DNA of 64,000 nt from Ignavibacteriales bacterium (lineage in GTDB: Bacteria; Bacteroidota; Ignavibacteria; Ignavibacteriales; SURF-24), in assembly GCA_026390815.1 (NCBI GenBank), contig JAPLFH010000034.1:1-64000 (forward strand). Reading direction: 5' to 3'. The position numbers and the translations under genes are program-made. This document shows, one piece after another, positions 37,975-45,733 of the stretch (the first letter of the stretch is position 1; each line of letters begins with the position of its first letter). The notes below the pieces were generated by a model that did no database searches, was not told the DNA's origin, and saw nothing but the letters and a program-made list of their open reading frames with translations.

Positions 37975-38003
37975 AAGCCCGAATATGGACAATATTCGAG
38001 CTT
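37975..38003 (-). terminator. Terminator of tRNA-Lys
   Basis: Minus strand AAGCTCGAATAT and ATATTCGGGCTT form a 12-bp stem (one G-U pair) followed by a T run. It lies just after the tRNA 3' end and inside the island boundary, so the element may have brought its own terminator. Confidence 0.75.
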
Positions 38004-38010
38004 TTATTTG

Positions 38011-38083
38011 TGCACCCTGCGGGATTCGAACCCGCGACCTGCTGATTAAGAGTCAGATGCTCTACCAACTGAGCTAAGGATGC
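38011..38083 (-). tRNA. tRNA-Lys (anticodon CTT)
   Basis: 73 nt, minus strand, 5' end at 38083. The acceptor stem GCATCCT/AGGGTGC has one G-T pair; the D arm GCTCAGTTGGTAGAGC, anticodon loop CTCTTAA, and T arm GCGGG-TTCGAAT-CCCGC are all regular. No CCA is encoded. Its 3' half (38009-38055) is the right-hand repeat of the island. Confidence 0.95.
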
Positions 38084-38225
38084 GGTATAAAAATAAGTAA
38101 AACCGAAAGAAATTCAAAGTTCATTTGCTTTTAGTAATTTTGGGTAAATGATAACCTGCTCTCTTACAATTGCTCTATTAACCTTTGTATTTCTTGTTCG
38201 ATAATAAAAGAAAATCTTGTTTAAA

Positions 38226-38597
38226 ATGAATACCATAAGTAAAATAAATTTTAGTAAAAGTTTTCTCCAGAGTAAACCGGAAAACTCTAAATATTTAAAG
38301 AGTAACTCTGAACAAAAAGATTCACTTGAAATTTCGAATACATCCAAAGCTTTTACCAGGATTGATAAATTTTTAAACTTGGGAAGACCTGACAGACTTG
38401 ATGTTGATGACTTAAATGCAGAAGAAAAAAAAGAGTTTTTGAAAATGCTATCTTATTTATTAAAAAAAGGAATAGTAGGTTATGAAGTTCTTGAAATTAA
38501 TGGGAAACCAGAAAAGCATTATATCGTAAATCAAATCGGTAACCTTCGTCTTGAGGGAGCAAAAATTTACAACAAGAATGGATACTACGATGATTAG
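38226..38597 (+). CDS. Hypothetical protein, 123 residues
   Basis: Not recognised. The start is ATG at 38226; an in-frame TTG at 38217 is less likely. The N-terminal third is polar and probably disordered; a helical and then beta-rich region (DKFLNLGRPDRLDVDDLNAEEKKEF and GIVGYEVLEINGKPEKHYIV in strands) follows. No signal peptide or membrane segment. Its stop codon overlaps that of the opposing gene at 38594. Confidence 0.5.
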   Translation: MNTISKINFSKSFLQSKPENSKYLKSNSEQKDSLEISNTSKAFTRIDKFLNLGRPDRLDVDDLNAEEKKEFLKMLSYLLKKGIVGYEVLEINGKPEKHYIVNQIGNLRLEGAKIYNKNGYYDD

Positions 38598-39103
38598 AAA
38601 ACCAAATTTACAAGAGTGCCGGGGCTTTTTACAAATCCAACCTGATATGTTTTATTTAACTTTTCTTTAAAAATATCAAATTGACTTTTTAAGTTTTTAG
38701 GTCGTTCCGCGTAATCCTGATTGAAAATACTTATAAATGAACCACCACCGATTGTTGAATTCTGTATCTCACCATTATCTGTAATATAGGAGAATTCACA
38801 AAACTCATCTTCCTCTGCATCTGATTTAATTCTCTCTGTTTCATTATAAGTTTTAACACTATTTTCTGCTTTGGCAACTGGAACATTAATATGATATCGC
38901 AGATATATATCTGAATTACTTAAACGATGATCTAACTTTTCACTTACAATAGAATTTTTTTGATCTTGATTTATAGATTTAGCAGGAGTTTGAGGATCGT
39001 TTAAGATATTGAGATTTCCATTCTTCCTAACATTACCTTGTTCGGAGATGGTTTTTATAGATTCAATTATTACGGGATTACTCCCAATTGCATTAACTGA
39101 CAT
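38594..39103 (-). CDS. Hypothetical protein, 169 residues
   Basis: Not recognised. It starts MSVNAIGSNPVIIESI and is polar and probably disordered up to about residue 85. An ordered part follows, ending in VGFVKSPGTLVNLVF. No signal peptide is present. The N-terminal style resembles small flagellar-operon proteins, but nothing else supports that. The stop codon overlaps that of the convergent 123-residue gene by a few bases. Confidence 0.5.
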   Translation of the reverse strand: MSVNAIGSNPVIIESIKTISEQGNVRKNGNLNILNDPQTPAKSINQDQKNSIVSEKLDHRLSNSDIYLRYHINVPVAKAENSVKTYNETERIKSDAEEDEFCEFSYITDNGEIQNSTIGGGSFISIFNQDYAERPKNLKSQFDIFKEKLNKTYQVGFVKSPGTLVNLVF

Positions 39104-39273
39104 ATTTTATACTTTCCTAACATTAGAATAATAATAACTTTGGTATTTGTCAAATACAATTTTAACCTTCAAAAGGAACTACTTTAAAACGAAAAAAATA
39201 ATTCTTGAGCAAGTTAAGAAACTGGAGAGCATAATAATTGAAGTGATTAAATTTTGTAATTCATAAAGGTCAA

Positions 39274-39307
39274 AAACCAGCTATCATTATTTTCAGATAG
39301 CTGGTTT
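39274..39307 (-). terminator. Rho-independent terminator of the HEAT-repeat gene
   Basis: AAACCAGCTATC and GATAGCTGGTTT make a perfect 12-bp stem with a 10-base loop; the minus strand continues with TT. It lies 22 bp past the stop at 39329. Confidence 0.8.
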
Positions 39308-39328
39308 AAGAATTCACAATATTATTTT

Positions 39329-39724
39329 CTACGATTTCTGATAAGCATTGTAAAACTTGCTGCACATGTTTCTTACTCTTTCACTTTGGTCAAATTTTGC
39401 GGCTTGTTTTACCATAAAAACACCTTTGGGATTACCAATTTTAATTAATGATAATGCCGCTTGAATCCGGCAACTTTCATTTTTTTCCGAATGTAACATT
39501 TTCATTAAAGGTAAAACAGCTTTTTCGGTTTTATATTCACCCAAATAATAAGCGGCGCTAACCTTAAGTCCAAGATTTTCAGAATTAATGCCCTGGAGTA
39601 AATTCTCTTCAATTAAAGTAACATTGGTTTTTAAAGATGTGTTTTCTGGTGTACCAGCAAATGATGATGTGCCAATTAACAAAGCACAAACAATTGTCAA
39701 ACAGATCATTTTATATGTTTTCAT
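39329..39724 (-). CDS. Exported HEAT-repeat protein
   Basis: 131 residues; signal peptide cleaved near SSFAG, then two to three HEAT repeats (LGLKVSAAYYLGEYKTEKAV, SCRIQAALSLIKIGNPKG) that form a helical solenoid for protein contacts. Periplasmic. Partner unknown. A strong terminator follows. Confidence 0.75.
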   Translation of the reverse strand: MKTYKMICLTIVCALLIGTSSFAGTPENTSLKTNVTLIEENLLQGINSENLGLKVSAAYYLGEYKTEKAVLPLMKMLHSEKNESCRIQAALSLIKIGNPKGVFMVKQAAKFDQSERVRNMCSKFYNAYQKS

Positions 39725-39875
39725 TTTATTTCCCTTTCCTTTAATAATTTTCTTTTCTAAAATGTTTGACGTAATGAAATCGTAGAAAGTTTTAAATCGT
39801 TTTATTCATATAATTTCCGCCAAATTTATACTTTAGCTATTCAGATTAAAGGAATCAGGTGGAATTAGAATAGAA

Positions 39876-41162
39876 TTATTTCATCTCTGCATTCAGCACT
39901 TCCATGATTAATTCATCTAAATTAATTGGTTGATTTTTATCATCATTTTCAACAACAACCAGGTAACCGGTTTTTTTACCTGTAGATAAAAACGCATTCA
40001 TCACACTTGCCTGATCACTGATCAGACATTTGCCATCAACCGAAGACCATATTTCTTTAGCACAGAGACATCCTAATGAAGGAGTTTGAGGATAATATGA
40101 TTGCCCACTATAAAATTCCGGATCAATTGTAGTTCCATGAACAATAATCTCGCTCCGCCCAGCTTTGCCCGCGTAATATGCTTCATAAATTGGAGGATAA
40201 TTCTTCCAGGATTCGGGAAGCAAATTTTTATATTGTTCAATCCAATTTGTATCGCTTACGTTATTGTGGAAATATTGTTTAACGGTTCCTTCAAATGGAA
40301 GGATCGTTTGGATGTTTGGTGTTTTACCAAGAAAGACACTTTTAGATGTATCTATTCCCTGAATTGATAGAATTCCTTGAGGTGTATTTCCGTTTGTAAT
40401 ATAACCGGGCAAATTGGAAATGGCTCTTGCAAGCTGCGGAACAGAAAAAATATTTCCATCATTTGTTCTAACGTATTTCCCATCCGGTTTCCTGATAATT
40501 ACTAATCCGGGGTAATCACGATTCTTTCGTTGAAAACTAAAAATAATAGTTTCATCTTTTAAAAATTGAGATGACAGAATATCAATTAAAGCAGGACGTG
40601 GTTGGCTTTGCTTAATCGAAAGCCTCTTTGTGTTTAGCATAAAAAGAATTGGATTCATTTTCCATTCTGGAAATTTCTTCTCCATCAAATTAAAGTAATG
40701 CTTTTTATTGGATGAACTTGGTTTGCTTCTTACCAGATAATTAACCGCCATCGCAAAAAGTTTTGGATTTTTTGTTGATTGAGCAACCGATGAAATTTCA
40801 CTCACAAATTCATTCGGATATAAACAATATGTGGCTTCAAGAACTGCCCGTTGAAAAGGATAACTTCTGTTTTTAAAAGTTATCAGTCCTTGTTTAAGTG
40901 AACTTTGAACTAAGTTAGTTTTATATAAAACAAGTTCAATATCCCAAAAGATTTCCTCCCACTTCGATTCATTTTCCGAATTTAAATTGAATGATAAATT
41001 TTTCTCAATCCCTTTTATTAAATCTGCTTTGAATTTTTCCCTTTCAACTTTAGTGGCAATTGGGGTGTTGAGTTTAGTAATATCAACAAACTGCTGTGCT
41101 ACATTGGAGGATACTGTTGATAAAAAAAGTAATAATATCCAAAAATATTTTTCTGCTTTCAT
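39876..41162 (-). CDS. Exported protein with divergent YkuD-like C-terminal domain
   Basis: 428 residues; signal peptide (about 1-22), a helical N-terminal half of unknown type (about 30-170), then a beta-rich C-terminal half. In that half the order IIVHG (His342) ... PSLGCLC (362-367) matches the His and Cys spacing of L,D-transpeptidase (YkuD) active sites, but SHGC(I/V)R has become SLGCLC, lacking the motif's His and Arg. It may be a modified transpeptidase, an L,D-carboxypeptidase-like enzyme or an inactive relative. Single gene. Confidence 0.6.
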   Translation of the reverse strand: MKAEKYFWILLLFLSTVSSNVAQQFVDITKLNTPIATKVEREKFKADLIKGIEKNLSFNLNSENESKWEEIFWDIELVLYKTNLVQSSLKQGLITFKNRSYPFQRAVLEATYCLYPNEFVSEISSVAQSTKNPKLFAMAVNYLVRSKPSSSNKKHYFNLMEKKFPEWKMNPILFMLNTKRLSIKQSQPRPALIDILSSQFLKDETIIFSFQRKNRDYPGLVIIRKPDGKYVRTNDGNIFSVPQLARAISNLPGYITNGNTPQGILSIQGIDTSKSVFLGKTPNIQTILPFEGTVKQYFHNNVSDTNWIEQYKNLLPESWKNYPPIYEAYYAGKAGRSEIIVHGTTIDPEFYSGQSYYPQTPSLGCLCAKEIWSSVDGKCLISDQASVMNAFLSTGKKTGYLVVVENDDKNQPINLDELIMEVLNAEMK

Positions 41163-41394
41163 AAAAACCTCAATTCAATTTTAACAATTATCAAATTACT
41201 TGATTCGATATTCAAGTTCCACTGTTATATGAATCAATGATTATATGTCATTACAAATAGTGCGAGTTTATTTATTGCAAACATATTTTTATGGAGACGA
41301 CCTTAGGTTTTTAAAATTAATCCCACGCTTAACAGGAATTTAAAATTTGGCTTCAAAAATTTTACAGTAGAAGTACGAATCATTATATTGCCGT

Positions 41395-42369
41395 ATGAAA
41401 AATTTTCCGATTCCACGTTTAGATAAAAATCCTGAATTCAGAAAACATCTTTTGAAATATTGCCGATTAAAAAAAGGTGAGATCTGGAAAGACCCAGCAG
41501 GAAAACACAAAGTTGGCTGTCTTGATGCTGCAAGTAAAGCTGATATAAAAAAGTTAATGGAGGGTGAAAAAGCAACTTTAGCAATTCACGATCCACCATA
41601 TAATCTAATAGGATTTGAACTAAGAGAAGTTGAGAGGTTTGTTGATTGGTCCAAACAATGGATTGAAACCACTAATCTTGCACTGGATAATAATAGCTCG
41701 TTGTACGTTTGGCTGGGAGCTGATCAAAAAGATGGATTCCAACCTTTACCGGACTTTATGATTATGATGCGCGGAACCCAATTTAAAACGCGCAGCTTTA
41801 TTACTATGCGTAACCAGCGTGGCTACGGTACACAAAAAAACTGGATGGCTGTAAGGCAAGAATTACTTTTTTACACCAAAGGTAATCCAATCTTTAATAT
41901 TAAAGCTGAATACACAGACATTCCCAAAATCCTGCGTGGCTATTACAAAGAAATAAATGGTAAGATTACGGAAAACCTGGAGAGAAGTAAATCCGCCAAT
42001 ATCCGGGCAGGCAATGTATGGGTAGATATTCAGCAGGTCTTCCATTTGATGGATGAAAATGTTAACGGATGCTATGCTCAAAAACCACTAAAGTCAGCAG
42101 AAAGAATTATTCTTGCAAGCTCAAATCCAGGTGATGTTGTTATTGATTTCTTTTGTCATTCAGCATCAACATTACTTTCGGCAGAGATGAATGGACGAAG
42201 ATGCTTTACAATAGATTTGGATCCTCTTTATTGTGAAATTGCCATCAGACGAATAGAGCGTTACCGCCAGACTGGAAAATCCGGCTGGCAAAACAGCAAT
42301 CCTTTTGAAAAGGAAATTTTAAAAGACAAAAAACTAAAATCTTATGTAATACTAAATAGAAACTTCTGA
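41395..42369 (+). CDS. Orphan site-specific DNA methyltransferase (N6-adenine/N4-cytosine type)
   Basis: 324 residues. Catalytic motif IV DPPYN(L) at 66-70 comes before the SAM motif I region (VVIDFFCHSASTLL, about 248-262), the beta-class order. Motif I is unusual: FFCHSAS where DxFxGSG is expected; FTIDLDPLYCEIAIRRIE after it matches the acidic SAM ribose contact. The N-terminal 55 residues may be part of target recognition. No restriction enzyme or phage gene is near, so it may be a solitary or regulatory methyltransferase. Its last codons form one arm of an inverted repeat (42359-42496). Confidence 0.82.
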   Translation: MKNFPIPRLDKNPEFRKHLLKYCRLKKGEIWKDPAGKHKVGCLDAASKADIKKLMEGEKATLAIHDPPYNLIGFELREVERFVDWSKQWIETTNLALDNNSSLYVWLGADQKDGFQPLPDFMIMMRGTQFKTRSFITMRNQRGYGTQKNWMAVRQELLFYTKGNPIFNIKAEYTDIPKILRGYYKEINGKITENLERSKSANIRAGNVWVDIQQVFHLMDENVNGCYAQKPLKSAERIILASSNPGDVVIDFFCHSASTLLSAEMNGRRCFTIDLDPLYCEIAIRRIERYRQTGKSGWQNSNPFEKEILKDKKLKSYVILNRNF

Positions 42370-42496
42370 AATATTCAATATGTCATTCCTGCGAAGGCAG
42401 GAATCCATTGAATTTATTTTAGATTCCCACTCCCGCCTACAGCTGGCAGGTTCGTGGGAATGACATTTAACCAATTAATAATTTTTCAGAAGTTTC
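42359..42496. repeat. Nested inverted repeats after the methyltransferase
   Basis: Outer arms GAAACTTCTGAAA (42359-42371) and TTTCAGAAGTTTC (42484-42496) are a perfect 13-bp pair. Between them lies a second palindromic element with ends ATGTCATTCC (42380-42389) and GGAATGACAT (42457-42466), containing CCTGCGAAGGCAGG. The arrangement suggests a small dispersed repeat inserted in the loop of the gene's terminator. Confidence 0.7.
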
Positions 42497-42545
42497 AAAT
42501 AAATAATCGTTGTCTTCATCTTATAATTAATAACCGGGAGCAATA

Positions 42546-43514
42546 ATGCTTTATAAAAATTTTGCAAAAACTAATATTCAGGTTTCCCAATTAGGATATG
42601 GCTGCTGGGGAATTGGAAAATCAATGTGGATTGGTGCTGAGGATTCCGAATCGAAAAAAGCGCTGCACAAAGCAATTGAAGAAGGAATAAATTTATTTGA
42701 TACGGCATTAGTTTACGGAGATGGACATAGCGAAAAACTTGTTGGTGAAGTGGAAAAAGAATCTGGCAAGGATTTATTCATCGCAAGTAAAATTCCGTCA
42801 AAAAAATTTGAATGGCCCGCAAAAGATTCTTCATTATTAAAGGATTCCTTTCCAATAGATCATATCATTTCTTCAACCGAACATAGTTTGAAGAATCTTA
42901 AACGCGATTATGTGAATCTGATGCAATTCCATGTTTGGAATGATAAATGGACAACTCAAGATGAATGGAAAGAAGCAATTTACAAATTGAAAAAAGATGG
43001 CAAGGTTCAATACTTCGGAATATCCATTAACGATCATCAACCGTGGAATGGAATTGAAGCTGGGAAAACCGGGTTGATAGATTGCTTCCAGGTTATCTTC
43101 AATCTGTTCGATCAATCACCAACGGATGAATTGTTCACATTTTGTGAGGAGAATAAAATCAGCATCCTTGCCCGCGTTCCTTTTGATGAAGGAAGTCTTA
43201 CCGGAACAATAAATGAAAACACAATATTTCCTAAAGGCGATTGGCGCAATGGATATTTTAAAGGTGATAGAAAAAAGGAAGTTGCAGAACGCGTTGCAAA
43301 AATTTGGGAATTTGTTAATGGAGAAACAGAATCCATTGCTGAAGCAGCTTTAAGATACATTGTTAGCTTCAGCGCAGTAACTTCTGTAATTCCAGGAATG
43401 AGAAGTGAGAAGAATCTTCTGGCAAACAAAGCCAGCGTTGAAAAAGGGGCACTTTCCAATGAACTGCTTGAGAAATTAAAATCCGCCAGATGGATAAGAA
43501 ATTTTTATGAGTGA
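42546..43514 (+). CDS. Aldo/keto reductase
   Basis: NAD(P)H-linked oxidoreductase. 322 residues with FDTALVYGDGHSEKLVGE (Asp, Tyr), ASKIPSKK (Lys) and MQFHVWNDKW (His) as the catalytic set, and a C-terminal VTSVIPGMRSEKNLLAN cofactor segment. It has longer loops (about 80-95, 205-230) than the reductase at 17353 and belongs to another branch. ATG at 42546 follows GGGAGC. A nitroreductase gene lies 66 bp downstream on the same strand. Confidence 0.9.
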   Translation: MLYKNFAKTNIQVSQLGYGCWGIGKSMWIGAEDSESKKALHKAIEEGINLFDTALVYGDGHSEKLVGEVEKESGKDLFIASKIPSKKFEWPAKDSSLLKDSFPIDHIISSTEHSLKNLKRDYVNLMQFHVWNDKWTTQDEWKEAIYKLKKDGKVQYFGISINDHQPWNGIEAGKTGLIDCFQVIFNLFDQSPTDELFTFCEENKISILARVPFDEGSLTGTINENTIFPKGDWRNGYFKGDRKKEVAERVAKIWEFVNGETESIAEAALRYIVSFSAVTSVIPGMRSEKNLLANKASVEKGALSNELLEKLKSARWIRNFYE

Positions 43515-43580
43515 TAGTTCAATGAACTGTAAATATTTTATAGGTAGTTTTTAATTAAAATAATTCTTATGGATTGAAAA

Positions 43581-44102
43581 ATGGAATTTATCGATTTAGC
43601 CAAGAAAAGATTTTCATCACGCAGCTTCCTTCCAAAGCAAGTTGATGAAGGAAAATTATTGAAAGTTTTAGAAGCTGGAAGAATTGCTCCTTCGGCTGTT
43701 AATATTCAACCATGGCATTTTATTGTAATTAAGGATGAAGAAAATAAACAGAAAATATATTCTGTTTACAAAAGAGACTGGCTTAAACAGGCGCCAATTA
43801 TTATAGTGGTTTGTGGTGATCATTCCACTTCCTGGAAAAGAGTTGATGGTAAAGATCATTGCGATATTGATATTGCAATTGCGGTTGACCACCTGATTTT
43901 GCAAGCAACTGAACTTGATTTAGGAACATGCTGGGTTTGCAACTTCGATATGAAAAAATGTGCTGAAGTTTTAAACCTGCCGGAGAACATAGAACCGATA
44001 GTTATATTACCGCTTGGTTATCCAGCAGAATTTGCCGATTCTGACAGACACACGGCAAAACGTAAACCGCTTGATATGATTGTGCATCGAGAAAAATTTT
44101 AA
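43581..44102 (+). CDS. Nitroreductase-family flavoprotein
   Basis: FMN-dependent NAD(P)H oxidoreductase. 173 residues: RFSSRSF (FMN phosphate contact), GRIAPSAVNIQPWHFIVI, and LDLGTCWVCNFD with LPLGYPAEF near the end, the usual order for the short-chain family. The physiological substrate is unknown. It probably shares transcription with the aldo/keto reductase upstream. Confidence 0.9.
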   Translation: MEFIDLAKKRFSSRSFLPKQVDEGKLLKVLEAGRIAPSAVNIQPWHFIVIKDEENKQKIYSVYKRDWLKQAPIIIVVCGDHSTSWKRVDGKDHCDIDIAIAVDHLILQATELDLGTCWVCNFDMKKCAEVLNLPENIEPIVILPLGYPAEFADSDRHTAKRKPLDMIVHREKF

Positions 44103-44177
44103 TTTCCCAAACACTATTTTGCGTTGCGTTATTGTGTTTTGGAAATTATTTGAAATTTGGAGCTTGATATTTGGTAC

Positions 44178-45632
44178 TTATATCTTAGGTAACTTTTCCA
44201 TCCCACATTTTTTAAAAACACCTTCTACTAAATTTATTAATTCGTTTTCCTGATCAACTAGAATTTCCGGCTTCTGATATTTTTCAACCAACTCTACAAC
44301 GCGAAGTTTTGCCCTTCCAAAAGTATCCAGTTTCCCTTTCTGTTCCCATTCGTGTAAAGAACTACGATCAATTATACTTGAAGGAATGTGTTGCTCTTTG
44401 TTAAATAATTGACGAGTAAATTTCTGTTTTAGAAAATCAGACTTGAAACTAAAATCTTCAAACATTTCCAGTGCAAGAGTCTCTGTCCTCAGTTGAATTC
44501 CATCAAGCATTCTTTTAGCCATTGAAATTGCTTCAGCATCAATCACTAATTTCTCTGCACTTTGGCAGGCAAGAAAATCCAGCATACCTGCACCTGAAAT
44601 CATATTTATTCCAGCCAGTGCTCCAATCATTGCAGAAATACCGCTCTCCATTCCTGCTTGTGCATCAACAATTTTTGCATCACTTGCAGCAAGATAAGTG
44701 TGTGTTGGCAAGTTTAAGAATTTTCCAACCTGGGCGATGGCAGCACCAATCATTGCAGTTTCAATTGCACCCATCGGGGTAGTTCCGAACCGCATATCGA
44801 AAATTGCCGGAGCACCTCCCCAAACAATTGGTGAACCCGGTTTTGCTAATTGATGAATCGTAATTCCACTTAAACACTCTGCCGCATGTTGAACGACGGA
44901 TGCAATTAAAGTAACCGGCGAAGCACTGCCTGCCAGCGGCATCGAAACCATTTCAGCAGGAATTCCTTTTCGCGCAAGATCAATCAGATTACTGCAGCTT
45001 ATTTTATTCCACATAAGCGGCGGAGTTGGACACACATCAAAAACAGCTTGCGGTTTATTTTCAATTTCATTTCCGCTTTTTGAAAAGATGCTAAGCATGT
45101 CGAACATAATTTTTATAGTATCGGCAGTAAAAGCACCGGTTACAACCGGCTTCTTTGAATATAATAAAACAAGATATAGCCGGTAAAAATCACCGACTTC
45201 TTTCGGTACATCATTACAAATTACAGCCGTGGACTGTGCGCTATACTGAGGAAGTTGTTCTGCCACCTTTATTAATTTTATCAGATCAGAAGTAACGGCT
45301 GGTTTGTGTTCAAGTGTTACAGGGTCAAGTATATTAATTCCCGAAGAACCCGGATCGAAATTTACATCATCTCCACCATAGTTTACTGCAGGATTTCCAA
45401 ATCTATCATACAAATAAAACTGATGCGGAACAGTTTTAAGAACTTCCTCTACCAATGATCTGGTTATACTTACGATTTCTTCACGCTCATTAATTTGTGC
45501 GCCAGCTTCTTTTAATAGTTTCCTGGCTTCTGCAGATTTTATTTTTATCCCCGGCTTTACAAGAAGTTGAAATGCTTCATCCAATATTCTAAAAATAATT
45601 TCTTTTGAAAGGATCTCGAATTTTGGTTTCAT
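44178..45632 (-). CDS. MttB/trimethylamine methyltransferase-family protein (non-pyrrolysine)
   Basis: Moves a methyl group from a quaternary or tertiary amine to a corrinoid protein. 484 residues, a TIM-barrel of the MttB family. True trimethylamine methyltransferases have an in-frame amber codon (pyrrolysine) about two thirds in; none is present here, so this belongs to the non-pyrrolysine branch that includes glycine betaine and other quaternary-amine demethylases. The exact substrate is open. The corrinoid protein gene lies 80 bp upstream on the same strand, supporting the role. Confidence 0.88.
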   Translation of the reverse strand: MKPKFEILSKEIIFRILDEAFQLLVKPGIKIKSAEARKLLKEAGAQINEREEIVSITRSLVEEVLKTVPHQFYLYDRFGNPAVNYGGDDVNFDPGSSGINILDPVTLEHKPAVTSDLIKLIKVAEQLPQYSAQSTAVICNDVPKEVGDFYRLYLVLLYSKKPVVTGAFTADTIKIMFDMLSIFSKSGNEIENKPQAVFDVCPTPPLMWNKISCSNLIDLARKGIPAEMVSMPLAGSASPVTLIASVVQHAAECLSGITIHQLAKPGSPIVWGGAPAIFDMRFGTTPMGAIETAMIGAAIAQVGKFLNLPTHTYLAASDAKIVDAQAGMESGISAMIGALAGINMISGAGMLDFLACQSAEKLVIDAEAISMAKRMLDGIQLRTETLALEMFEDFSFKSDFLKQKFTRQLFNKEQHIPSSIIDRSSLHEWEQKGKLDTFGRAKLRVVELVEKYQKPEILVDQENELINLVEGVFKKCGMEKLPKI

Positions 45633-45655
45633 AATTACTCTGTTTTATCTATGTA

Positions 45656-45733
45656 AATCCGCATCATCTACGTTATCAGTGTTCTAAAAAAATTGAACAC
45701 GGATAGCACTGATTAAACTGATATACGCGGATT
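45656..45733. repeat. Imperfect palindrome overlapping the corrinoid gene end
   Basis: Ends AATCCGC (45656-45662) and GCGGATT (45727-45733), inner match TTATCAGTG / CACTGATTA. The right end reaches into the corrinoid gene, whose last residues NPRISV are encoded by the repeat. It looks like a dispersed intergenic element. Confidence 0.5.

Larger units (their letters stand above)
23583..38055. mobile_element. Putative decayed integrative island in tRNA-Lys
   Basis: Bounded by a 47-bp direct repeat (23583-23629 and 38009-38055, one mismatch at 23621/38047). The right copy is part of an intact tRNA-Lys; the left one is only its 3' part. Tandem 11-bp repeats lie inside both ends (23675-23696 and 37898-37930). 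A broken tyrosine integrase is adjacent to the left end. Cargo is a TonB receptor/DUF4249 pair, a nucleotidyltransferase, an RND efflux operon and its likely sigma-54 activator. No replication, conjugation or phage gene is seen, so it was either non-autonomous or has lost them. Confidence 0.72.

Noticed and set aside
37703-38068. Reading frame of 121 codons starting MVEHLTLNQQVAGSNPAGCT on the minus strand
   Set aside because: It reads through the tRNA-Lys gene and its terminator; NQQVAGSNPAGC is the typical false translation of tRNA genes.
44178-45632. Possible pyrrolysine-containing trimethylamine methyltransferase
   Set aside because: The gene is a continuous 484-codon frame without an internal TAG, so it is the non-pyrrolysine type.
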